NCBI GenBank assembly: GCA_947471105.1
Contig: CANIYB010000108.1
Coordinates: 1 to 7,675, forward strand
From: Cytophagaceae bacterium
Lineage (GTDB): Bacteria > Bacteroidota > Bacteroidia > Cytophagales > Spirosomataceae
Direction: 5' to 3'
Length of the DNA: 7,675 bases
Positions within the stretch are counted from its first letter, which is position 1. Each line of letters opens with the position of its first letter. Below the pieces are notes generated by a model. It made no database searches. It was not told the origin of the DNA and saw nothing but the letters and a program-made list of their open reading frames with translations. Of the stretch, positions 1 to 6,209 are shown one piece after another. Made by a program: the position numbers and the translations under genes.

Positions 1-200
1 ATACCTTGTTCTCTCTCGGCAATCAGGCCATCGGTCAATAACGAAAGGTCTAAAAAATTCAAGCCTTTTCTTTTTGAGGCGCTTTCAAGTGCTTCAATTT
101 TATCTTTAGTAATCGAATTTGTCTCGTACAACAATCGGCCGATTAATGTGCTTTTTCCATCATCTACCGAACCTGCCGTGGCTATGCGTAAAATATCCAT
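1..200 (-). CDS. cysN: Sulfate adenylyltransferase subunit 1 (GTPase subunit), N-terminal part only, cut by the window edge
   Basis: Reading the minus strand from the ATG at 200-198 gives 66 codons before the window ends. The product begins MDILRIATAGSVDDGKST, where residues 10-18 (GSVDDGKST) are the P-loop of a translation-factor-like GTPase. The last visible residues, DGLIAEREQG, are the start of the switch I segment (EREQGIT in CysN). CysN hydrolyses GTP to drive CysD, which forms APS from ATP and sulfate in the cytoplasm. The start lies 7 bp after the cysD stop, so the two are almost certainly co-transcribed and translationally linked, as expected for subunits of one complex. The short spacer ends in AAGAG directly before ATG and is not a proper ribosome binding site. 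Whether this CysN carries a fused APS kinase (CysC) domain cannot be seen, because the C-terminus is outside the window. Confidence 0.95.
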   Translation of the reverse strand, partial: MDILRIATAGSVDDGKSTLIGRLLYETNSITKDKIEALESASKRKGLNFLDLSLLTDGLIAEREQG

Positions 201-207
201 CTCTTAA

Positions 208-1134
208 TTAAAAATAACCTTGTTGTTTTCTTTTCTCCATCGCCGCTTCCGATCTCTTATCATCGATCCGGGCCCCTCTTTCTGAAATTTCTGCTGATAA
301 AATTTCTTCAATAATGACATCGATGTCTACTGCAGTTGAACTCACTGCTGCCGTACAAGTCATATCACCCACCGTTCTGAAACGAACCGTAGTCTCAAAT
401 GGAATTTCATCCGCCTCTTTATTCAAATGTTCTGAATCAGCCCAAAGCATTCCATCGCGTTGAATCACTTGTCGCTGATGAGCAAAATAGATACTAGGGA
501 TTTCCATTTTTTCCTCTTTGATGTAGTTCCAAACATCCAATTCTGTCCAGTTGGAAATGGGGAAAACGCGCACATTTTCGCCGATTGATATACGTCCGTT
601 CAACATATCAAACAATTCAGGTCTTTGGCGCTTAGCATCCCATTGGCCAAAATCATCTCGAACCGAAAATATACGCTCCTTTGCTCGAGCCTTTTCTTCG
701 TCACGTCTTGCGCCACCGATGCAGGCGTCAAATTTAAATTCCTCAATGGTATCAAGCAAAGTAACCGTCTGTAATACATTTCTAGAGGCATATTTTCCGC
801 TTTCTTCTTTGGCTTTTCCTTGGTCTATGGAATCTTGAACATAGCGAACAATAAGCTCGGCCCCTGTTTCTTTGGCCAACCAATCCCTGAATTCAATCGT
901 TTCCGGGAAATTATGTCCTGTGTCAATATGAACTAAAGGGAAAGGAATTTTTCCCGGAAAAAAAGCTTTTTGTGCTAAGCGCACTAAGGTAATCGAATCT
1001 TTTCCACCTGAAAACAAAAGCGCTGGACGATCAAATTGAGCGGCCACTTCGCGCATGATGTAGATAGATTCATCCTCCAGTTCTCTTGGAAATTGACCTA
1101 TTTTATCCTGAATGGCTGACATATTTGTACTCAT
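208..1134 (-). CDS. cysD: Sulfate adenylyltransferase subunit 2 (ATP sulfurylase catalytic subunit)
   Basis: The product is 308 aa, close to the roughly 300 aa usual for CysD. It belongs to the PP-loop ATP pyrophosphatase fold: SGGKDS at residues 42-47 is the pyrophosphate-binding loop. HIDTGHNFPETIEFRD (about 69-84), GGARRDEEKARAKERIFS and the C-terminal RIDDKRSEAAMEKRKQQGYF are strongly family-specific. CysD adenylates sulfate with ATP to give APS and pyrophosphate, coupled to GTP hydrolysis by CysN. It is the middle gene of cysH-cysD-cysN, 10 bp after the cysH stop. Met1 is preferred over Met5 because its ATG is preceded by AAAATTTAAAAA, the same leader found before the cysH start; this is an inference, and Met5 remains possible. 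Nothing looks truncated. Confidence 0.96.
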   Translation of the reverse strand: MSTNMSAIQDKIGQFPRELEDESIYIMREVAAQFDRPALLFSGGKDSITLVRLAQKAFFPGKIPFPLVHIDTGHNFPETIEFRDWLAKETGAELIVRYVQDSIDQGKAKEESGKYASRNVLQTVTLLDTIEEFKFDACIGGARRDEEKARAKERIFSVRDDFGQWDAKRQRPELFDMLNGRISIGENVRVFPISNWTELDVWNYIKEEKMEIPSIYFAHQRQVIQRDGMLWADSEHLNKEADEIPFETTVRFRTVGDMTCTAAVSSTAVDIDVIIEEILSAEISERGARIDDKRSEAAMEKRKQQGYF

Positions 1135-1144
1135 TTTTTAAATT

Positions 1145-1837
1145 TTAGGCATGTAATCCGCACTCTTTTTGAGAATTTTCCCACCACCAGCGTCCCGCTC
1201 TTGGGTGTTCATCGGGTCCTATTGCTCTTGTGCAAGGAGCACAACCAATCGAAATGAACCCTTTTTTGTGTAAAGGGTTTTGTGGAATTTTATGCTCAGT
1301 CAAGTAATTATTCAATTTTTCTGCAGTCCAATCGATGATGGGATTAACCTTGATTAATTTCCTAGCCTCATCCCATTCTACGATCGGCATATTGGCCCTA
1401 TTTTCAGATTGTTCTGCACGTAATCCTGTAATCCAAATAGTAACACCCTCCAATGCTCTTGCCAATGGCTCCATTTTACGAATAAAGCAGCACTCTTTTC
1501 TATTTTCAACCGAGGTGTAAAATGAATTAAATCCCTTTTCACGAACTAAATTTTCAGTGTTAATATGATTAGGGAAATAGGTAATTAAGTCGAGTTGATA
1601 TTTTTTTTTCGTCAGGTCCATCAACTCATAGCTTTCTTGGAATTGCCTTCCTGTGTCCAATGTAAAAATTTTAATGGGCAATTTTTGAGTGGCAATCGCA
1701 TGGGTTATGGCCTGATCTTCTTGCCCAAAAGAGCTTGAAAAAGCAATGACATCTTTCGAATAGCTAGACACTAAAAGACTTAATCGGTCTTCTAATGGCA
1801 AATTCATAAGGGAATTTCCTAAGGATTCGAGTTCCAT
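1145..1837 (-). CDS. cysH: Assimilatory APS reductase (4Fe-4S, thioredoxin-dependent type)
   Basis: The product is 230 aa, usual for the bacterial CysH family. It has the PP-loop-derived SSSFGQED (34-41), LDTGR (60-64) and GLRAEQS (138-144). Four cysteines lie in the iron-sulfur pattern: Cys116-Cys117 (KECCFIRKMEPL) and Cys199/Cys202 (GCAPCTRAI). The tail ECGLHA holds the catalytic cysteine, Cys226. In this family the CC...CxxC motif marks enzymes that bind a 4Fe-4S cluster and reduce APS directly; PAPS-specific enzymes such as E. coli CysH lack it. The call as APS reductase (APS + reduced thioredoxin to sulfite + AMP) rests on that correlation. It suits an operon in which CysDN supplies APS, and no APS kinase gene is visible. 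cysH is the first gene of the minus-strand operon; its start follows AAAATTTAAAAA with no Shine-Dalgarno. Confidence 0.94.
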   Translation of the reverse strand: MELESLGNSLMNLPLEDRLSLLVSSYSKDVIAFSSSFGQEDQAITHAIATQKLPIKIFTLDTGRQFQESYELMDLTKKKYQLDLITYFPNHINTENLVREKGFNSFYTSVENRKECCFIRKMEPLARALEGVTIWITGLRAEQSENRANMPIVEWDEARKLIKVNPIIDWTAEKLNNYLTEHKIPQNPLHKKGFISIGCAPCTRAIGPDEHPRAGRWWWENSQKECGLHA

Positions 1838-1851
1838 TTTTTAAATTTTCA

Positions 1852-1859
1852 CAAAAATA
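1852..1859 (-). promoter_or_regulatory. Possible -7 element for the cysHDN operon
   Basis: On the minus strand this reads TATTTTTG, an exact match to the Bacteroidota -7 consensus TAnnTTTG, 14 bp before the cysH start codon. I find no TTG or TTTG at the expected 17-23 bp upstream; the nearest lies about 29 bp away. Only half of the expected promoter is therefore present, and the implied untranslated leader would be very short. AT-rich DNA yields such octamers by chance, so this is a weak call. Confidence 0.3.
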
Positions 1860-1898
1860 CACAATGTCTATTGAATAACTATACTAAGCAAAAAAATA

Positions 1899-1923
1899 TT
1901 TTCAAAATTGCTTAATTTGAAAA
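1899..1923. promoter_or_regulatory. Dyad symmetry in the divergent cysH / AlbA_2 gap, possible operator
   Basis: Perfect 8-bp inverted arms, TTTTCAAA (1899-1906) and TTTGAAAA (1916-1923), are separated by the 9-bp spacer ATTGCTTAA. The span fits a dimeric transcription factor site. It sits in the 117-bp gap between the divergent start codons at 1837 and 1955, about 62 bp before cysH and 31 bp before the plus-strand gene. It could regulate either side. The gap is very AT-rich, so a chance origin is possible and no regulator is identified. Confidence 0.35.
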
Positions 1924-1954
1924 CTTTTGTAAATTGAAATGAGTTTAATAACGC

Positions 1955-2650
1955 ATGAGATCGGGATCAGAAATTTTATTGGAATCCACTAATTGGGAGC
2001 ATGAAAATGATTTTTTAGATTTGAAAAATCTAAAAAATTTAGTTCGTCATGGAGAGGGTCAGCGACTTGAATTTAAGATGAAGGTGAAGTTCCCTGAGAA
2101 GATTATCAAGGAATTGGTCGCCTTTGCAAATACAGATGGAGGGCACTTGTTTTTAGGGGTGTCAGATGAAGGCCAGATCGAAGGCCTTAAGTTTGCTGAA
2201 GAAGAGCAGTTTTTATTAGAGCGTGCCATTGAAAAATATTGCTTCCCTGCTTTTTCCTATAACGCTTATCCCATTTCATTGGATAATGGTCGGACCGTTT
2301 TAGTCTATCAAGTATTTGAAAGTGTGGATAAACCGCACTTTGTCCAATTAAGCATAGATTCCCAACCTCAGTGTTTTGTTCGGATTAAAGACAGGACCGT
2401 ACAGGCAAGTAAAGAAATGAAGCAGATTTTGAGGCGTGAAAACCAAGAGGGAATTCAGTTTTCCTATGGAGATTCTGAGCGCTGGTTAATGGAATATTTA
2501 CGAAATACTCCTACGATAACCTTAGAAGAATTTGCCACATTAAATAAATTGCCAGTTTGGATTGCTTCAAGAAAATTAGTTTTATTAGTTTTGACACAGG
2601 TTTTAAAAATAATACCTGGAGAGTCTTTTGATCAATACTCACTGAGATGA
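1955..2650 (+). CDS. Stand-alone AlbA_2 (Schlafen-type) putative nucleic-acid-binding protein
   Basis: The product is 231 aa. Residues about 28-152 match the AlbA_2 domain: GEGQRLEFK (33-41), the strongly conserved VAFANTDGGHLFLGVSDEG (55-73), DKPHFV (125-130) and FVRIKDRTVQAS (141-152). Databases often label such proteins 'ATP-binding protein' or 'putative DNA-binding domain', but no ATPase region is seen here. Residues about 174-220 (ERWLMEYL...TITLEEFATLNKLP...) look like a helix-turn-helix or winged-helix segment, so a DNA- or RNA-binding role is plausible but unproven. There are no membrane segments. The start is ATG 1955: an in-frame TAA at 1949-1951 rules out anything earlier. There is no clear Shine-Dalgarno. 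The stop overlaps the start of the next gene as ATGA, suggesting one transcript and linked translation. Short proteins of this kind are, as far as I recall, common in Bacteroidota, and their function is unknown. Confidence 0.85.
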   Translation: MRSGSEILLESTNWEHENDFLDLKNLKNLVRHGEGQRLEFKMKVKFPEKIIKELVAFANTDGGHLFLGVSDEGQIEGLKFAEEEQFLLERAIEKYCFPAFSYNAYPISLDNGRTVLVYQVFESVDKPHFVQLSIDSQPQCFVRIKDRTVQASKEMKQILRRENQEGIQFSYGDSERWLMEYLRNTPTITLEEFATLNKLPVWIASRKLVLLVLTQVLKIIPGESFDQYSLR

Positions 2651-4041
2651 AAAATGCATTGTGTGTTCTTTTAGTCACCTTTAGCTTATTTGCTTGTAGC
2701 AAGTCTTCAGTGGATGTACCCGCAAGTCCCATTTCTCAGACTGTAACCATTAATTCCTTTGACTTATTACAAGATAAATTATTAACTCCTAACTGCGCAA
2801 CTTCAGGTTGCCATATGTCCGTTCAAGATGCGTCCTATGCCCAGCATGGATTAGTTTTAGCGAAAGGGCTTGCGTACGGAAATTTAATTGGCACCTCCCC
2901 AAAAAACTCAGTTGCCGTAGCAAACAAACTACAAAGGGTCAAGAAATTTTCATCGGCCGAAAGTCTATTATTTCATAAATTAAATTGGGATTTAAGTCAT
3001 CATGTGACGGCTAATTATGGGGCTCCTATGCCTTTGGGTGGAAAGCCTGTGAGTAAGGGCCAATTGGATTTCGTTCAAAAATGGATTGAAGCAGGTGCGC
3101 CAGATAAAGGAGAGGTGGTCGATGCCAAATTATTAGATGATACCACACCGAGTTTCACAGAGCCAACGGATTTTTCAGCCTTAGAATCTCCTGTTAAAGA
3201 GGGAAAGACTGGATTTCAGTTGAAAGTAGATCGATTCATTGTTCCACCTAATTTTGAACGGGAGATTTTTGTTCGTCGGCCTTTGAATAATACTGAGCCC
3301 GTTTATATTTCTAGGATTAAACTAAAATCGAGGTCAAATAGCCATCATTTAGTTGTATATGATTTCAGATCAAAACTTATTTTACCCAATATGGATGAAA
3401 TGAGAGACTTGAGAAATATTGATAATTCGCTCAATATTAACACGGTTATCCAGATGTCAAATCATATATTTTTGGGTGGTGGCACGGACCCAAACTCAGA
3501 CTATTCATTTCCAGAAGGTACAGCGCTAAAACTTCCAGCAAATAGTTCGGTAGACCTAAATCCACATTATTTTAACAAAACGAAGGATAATTTATACGGG
3601 GAGAATTATGTTAACCTGTATACCATTCCCGAATCACAGGTAAAAAATGTGGTTAACATGATCGATTTTAATAACTCAAGTTTCACACTTCCTCCCAACC
3701 AAACCACCGTAATCACCAAGGACTTTTTTAGTTTTGATGGCTTTGTGAAAGGTTCAGGTAAATCGGTGGTGATTGTGTCGCTCACCTCGCACACCCATGA
3801 AAGAGGGAAATTATTCCAAATTAAAATTAAAGGAGGAGCTCGTGATGGGGAAGTTATTTACGAAGACAACGATTGGGCTCATCCCAAAGTCCTCAATTAC
3901 GCTAAGCCGATTATTTTGAAAGAAGGGGAAGGACTGACTTCGGTGGTTACCTATGTGAATAATACCAATAAGCCATTGGGTTTTGGATTGACTTCTGAAG
4001 ATGAAATGGACATTATTTTCGGGTATTATTATATACAATAA
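2647..4041 (+). CDS. Exported lipoprotein: cytochrome c-like domain fused to a PHM-like copper type II monooxygenase module
   Basis: The product is 464 aa. A lipoprotein signal peptide ends at LFAC, with lipidated Cys17. Residues about 35-155 resemble a Planctomycete-type cytochrome c domain: NCATSGCH (49-56) is a CX4CH heme motif, and APMPLGGKPVSKGQLDFVQKWIEAGAP (126-152) offers Met128 as a likely axial ligand. Residues about 190-464 resemble peptidylglycine alpha-hydroxylating monooxygenase. By motif, His233-His234 (SHHLVVYDF) and His307 (NPHYFN) match the CuH ligands H107/H108/H172 of rat PHM; His382/His384 (SHTHERG) and Met454 (DEMDIIFGYYY) match the CuM ligands H242/H244/M314. The spacing from the second HxH histidine to the Met is 70 residues in both. 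Inferred role: periplasmic or outer-membrane-anchored copper oxygenase fed electrons by its own heme. The substrate is unknown. No acid-rich surface-export signal follows Cys17. The gene overlaps the AlbA_2 gene by 4 bp. Confidence 0.82.
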   Translation: MKNALCVLLVTFSLFACSKSSVDVPASPISQTVTINSFDLLQDKLLTPNCATSGCHMSVQDASYAQHGLVLAKGLAYGNLIGTSPKNSVAVANKLQRVKKFSSAESLLFHKLNWDLSHHVTANYGAPMPLGGKPVSKGQLDFVQKWIEAGAPDKGEVVDAKLLDDTTPSFTEPTDFSALESPVKEGKTGFQLKVDRFIVPPNFEREIFVRRPLNNTEPVYISRIKLKSRSNSHHLVVYDFRSKLILPNMDEMRDLRNIDNSLNINTVIQMSNHIFLGGGTDPNSDYSFPEGTALKLPANSSVDLNPHYFNKTKDNLYGENYVNLYTIPESQVKNVVNMIDFNNSSFTLPPNQTTVITKDFFSFDGFVKGSGKSVVIVSLTSHTHERGKLFQIKIKGGARDGEVIYEDNDWAHPKVLNYAKPIILKEGEGLTSVVTYVNNTNKPLGFGLTSEDEMDIIFGYYYIQ

Positions 4042-4057
4042 GTTGCTGTCCAGCAGC
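4042..4057 (+). terminator. Small hairpin directly after the lipoprotein gene, doubtful terminator
   Basis: GTTGCT (4042-4047) and AGCAGC (4052-4057) can pair around a GTCC loop, with one T-G wobble. The hairpin begins on the base after the stop codon, where a terminator is expected. No T-run follows (the next bases are CACTTATCTC), so it does not fit a standard intrinsic terminator. It may only protect the 3' end of the message. Confidence 0.25.
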
Positions 4058-4096
4058 CACTTATCTCATCTCAATCAAGAAAAATTCAAAACCTTA

Positions 4097-4110
4097 TTTG
4101 ATATATCAAA
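4097..4110. promoter_or_regulatory. Perfect 14-bp palindrome overlapping the kup promoter, candidate operator
   Basis: TTTGATATATCAAA is its own reverse complement over all 14 bases. Its first four bases are the predicted -33 element, so a protein bound here would compete with RNA polymerase or contact it. Symmetry stops sharply at both ends. The cognate factor is unknown. The same 14-mer does not appear in the other intergenic regions of this window. Confidence 0.45.
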
Positions 4111-4126
4111 ATTGAAGGTATATTTG
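4097..4126 (+). promoter_or_regulatory. Predicted Bacteroidota-type promoter for kup
   Basis: TTTG (4097-4100) and TATATTTG (4119-4126) are separated by 18 bp. Both match the Bacteroidota housekeeping consensus exactly (TTTG/TTG at -33, TAnnTTTG at -7) with spacing in the reported range. Transcription would start near 4131-4134, leaving an AT-rich leader of about 113 nt before the kup ATG at 4246. A weaker second candidate is TTG at 4187-4189 followed 18 bp later by TACGATTTG (4208-4216), which has one base too many in the -7 element and would give a much shorter leader. Confidence 0.6.
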
Positions 4127-4245
4127 CCTCCGTTTCTTGAAATATTTAAATAAATAGACTAGAAATAGTACAATTTTTTGTAAAACTTGTATTCTAAACA
4201 TATTAATTACGATTTGGATAAAATTTTATTACCCTATTTTTTATA

Positions 4246-6207
4246 ATGGAACAAAAACACAAAAATAAATTCACGGCCGCTGGACTTTTGGTAGCTATGG
4301 GGATCATTTATGGAGATATTGGTACTTCTCCTCTTTATGTGATGCAAGCAGTCATCGGGGATGAACCCATTAATTCCTTGACAGTTTTAGGAGGCTTATC
4401 TTGTATTTTTTGGACCTTGACATTGCAGACTACACTTAAATATGTCATATTAATTCTTCGTGCAGATAATAAGGGTGAGGGCGGAATTTTTGCCCTTTTT
4501 GCGTTAGTTAGACGTCATGCAAAATGGTTGACATTGCCAGCCATTATCGGCGGGGCGGCTTTACTTGCGGATGGAATTATCACACCACCTATCTCGGTAT
4601 CCTCTGCAGTTGAGGGCTTACGTATGCTTCATCATCCAGATGGTACCCCTTTTGTTACAGATACCGTTCCACTGGTTATATTTATATTAACCATTCTCTT
4701 TATTTTCCAAATTTTTGGAACGAAGGTGGTAGGAAAGTTATTTGGGCCGATCATGCTTTTATGGTTTTCCATGCTAGGACTTTTTGGAATCATCTGGATA
4801 CAAAATGATTGGTCTATTTTGCGCGCCATTTCCCCTGTTTATGCCTGGGAATTATTAACTACTCACCAAGCAGGCAGTGCTGGATTTTGGGCTTTAGGTG
4901 CAGTATTTTTATGTACAACGGGAGCAGAGGCACTTTATTCCGACTTAGGTCATTGTGGCCGTGGAAATATTCGAGTAAGTTGGATTTTTGTCAAAATCAC
5001 TTTATTGCTTCAATATTTTGGACAAGGTGCTTGGCTTTTAGCACATCAAGGAATGACCCTAGATGGACGTAAACCTATATTTGAATTACTTCCTCGTGAA
5101 TTTTTATTCTCTGGAATTATGGTCGCTACCGCTGCCGCAGTGATAGCCAGTCAGGCATTAATTTCAGGATCATTTACCTTGATTTCCGAGGCGATTCGAC
5201 TTAATTTTTGGCCTAAAGTGCGGTTAGTTTATCCATCTGATCAAAAGGGCCAATTATACGTACCTTCCATCAATATTTTATTATGGATGGGTTGTGTAGG
5301 TGTTGTATTGTGGTTTAAGGAATCAGCCAACATGGAGGCCGCTTATGGTTTAGCGATTACATTGACCATGTTAATGACCACTTCTTTGATGGCCTATTAC
5401 CTGCACATCAAGAAGGTAGATATGTGGTGGATCCTACTTTTCCTTTTAGTTTATATTTCATTAGAAGGCTCTTTCTTGGTGGCCAATTTGCAGAAATTTA
5501 CCCATGGAGGTTACGTGTCCCTTTTCATTGCGGGTGTGATTATTTTGGTGATGTGGATTTGGTTTAGAGCTTCTCGCATTAAAAATAAATTGACCGAATA
5601 TGAGCCATTGTCGGAATATATAGAGCCGTTAAAGGATTTGAGTAATGATGATACGATTCCTAAATATGCCACGCATTTAGTTTTTATGTCCAATGCTGGT
5701 AGGGTCACTGATATCGAATCAAAAATCATTTATTCCATTTTCCAACGTCGCCCCAAAAAGGCCGATATTTATTGGTTTGTCCATGTAGATACCTTGGATG
5801 AGCCATATACCATGGATTATAAAGTAACCGTGATCGAACCCGATGACATTATTAAAGTTAATTTCAAATTAGGTTTCCGGGTAGAACAAAAAATCAACCT
5901 ATACTTCAGAAAGGTGGTTGAAGAAATGGTTTCTAGAGGTGAGGTGGATATTACTTCTCGATATAAATCCTTGAATGAACAAAATGTGATTGGCGATTTC
6001 CGATTTGTCGTGCTTGAAAAATTCTTATCTTTTGATAATGAATTACCACTTTTAGACCGAATGGTGATGAAGGCTTATTTCTTTGTCAAACAGTTCACTC
6101 CTTCGGAAGATAAGTGGTTTGGTTTAGATAGCGATGCCGTAAAATTGGAAAAAGTGCCTTTAATTATTAAGCCTGTTTCTAAGTGTAATCTAAGACGTAT
6201 CGATTAA
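4246..6207 (+). CDS. kup: KUP/HAK/KT family low-affinity potassium uptake transporter
   Basis: The product is 653 aa; E. coli Kup is 622. The first transmembrane segment carries the family signature GIIYGDIGTSPLY (19-31). It is followed by KGEGGIFAL (76-84), LLADGIITPPISVSSAVEGL (106-125) and TGAEALYSDLGHCGRGNIRVSW (225-246). Asp24, Glu123 and Glu228 lie in conserved membrane motifs and probably correspond to acidic residues needed for transport in E. coli Kup. Hydrophobic segments fill residues about 10-440, consistent with roughly 12 helices. Residues about 450-653 form the cytosolic C-terminal domain. It imports K+ across the inner membrane, probably with H+. The start follows TTTTTTATA with no Shine-Dalgarno. 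A HIT-family gene begins 2 bp after the stop, suggesting a two-gene transcript from the promoter near 4097-4126. Confidence 0.96.
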   Translation: MEQKHKNKFTAAGLLVAMGIIYGDIGTSPLYVMQAVIGDEPINSLTVLGGLSCIFWTLTLQTTLKYVILILRADNKGEGGIFALFALVRRHAKWLTLPAIIGGAALLADGIITPPISVSSAVEGLRMLHHPDGTPFVTDTVPLVIFILTILFIFQIFGTKVVGKLFGPIMLLWFSMLGLFGIIWIQNDWSILRAISPVYAWELLTTHQAGSAGFWALGAVFLCTTGAEALYSDLGHCGRGNIRVSWIFVKITLLLQYFGQGAWLLAHQGMTLDGRKPIFELLPREFLFSGIMVATAAAVIASQALISGSFTLISEAIRLNFWPKVRLVYPSDQKGQLYVPSINILLWMGCVGVVLWFKESANMEAAYGLAITLTMLMTTSLMAYYLHIKKVDMWWILLFLLVYISLEGSFLVANLQKFTHGGYVSLFIAGVIILVMWIWFRASRIKNKLTEYEPLSEYIEPLKDLSNDDTIPKYATHLVFMSNAGRVTDIESKIIYSIFQRRPKKADIYWFVHVDTLDEPYTMDYKVTVIEPDDIIKVNFKLGFRVEQKINLYFRKVVEEMVSRGEVDITSRYKSLNEQNVIGDFRFVVLEKFLSFDNELPLLDRMVMKAYFFVKQFTPSEDKWFGLDSDAVKLEKVPLIIKPVSKCNLRRID

Positions 6208-6209
6208 CG

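Noticed and set aside
551..838. Plus-strand open frame of 95 codons opposite cysD
   Set aside because: It lies wholly inside cysD on the other strand and its translation has no recognisable domain. It is a shadow of the conserved cysD frame.
208..1837. Possibility that cysD and cysH belong to a DNA phosphorothioation (dnd) or related defence cluster, since DndC is a PP-loop enzyme resembling CysH/CysD
   Set aside because: Both proteins have full assimilatory-type motifs, and the third gene is cysN with a GTPase P-loop. No dnd partner genes are visible.
1939..1992. Small ORF (ATG at 1939, 17 codons plus stop) overlapping the AlbA_2 gene start in another frame
   Set aside because: It is very short, matches nothing recognisable, and the main frame has a well-supported start at 1955. 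A leader peptide cannot be excluded but has no positive support.
1955..2650. AlbA_2/Schlafen-type gene as part of an antiphage system
   Set aside because: There is no toxin, nuclease, helicase or mobile-element context. Its overlapping partner is an exported redox lipoprotein, and the flanking genes are housekeeping.
4809..5072. Plus-strand 87-codon frame inside kup
   Set aside because: It is an out-of-frame shadow within the conserved membrane region of kup.
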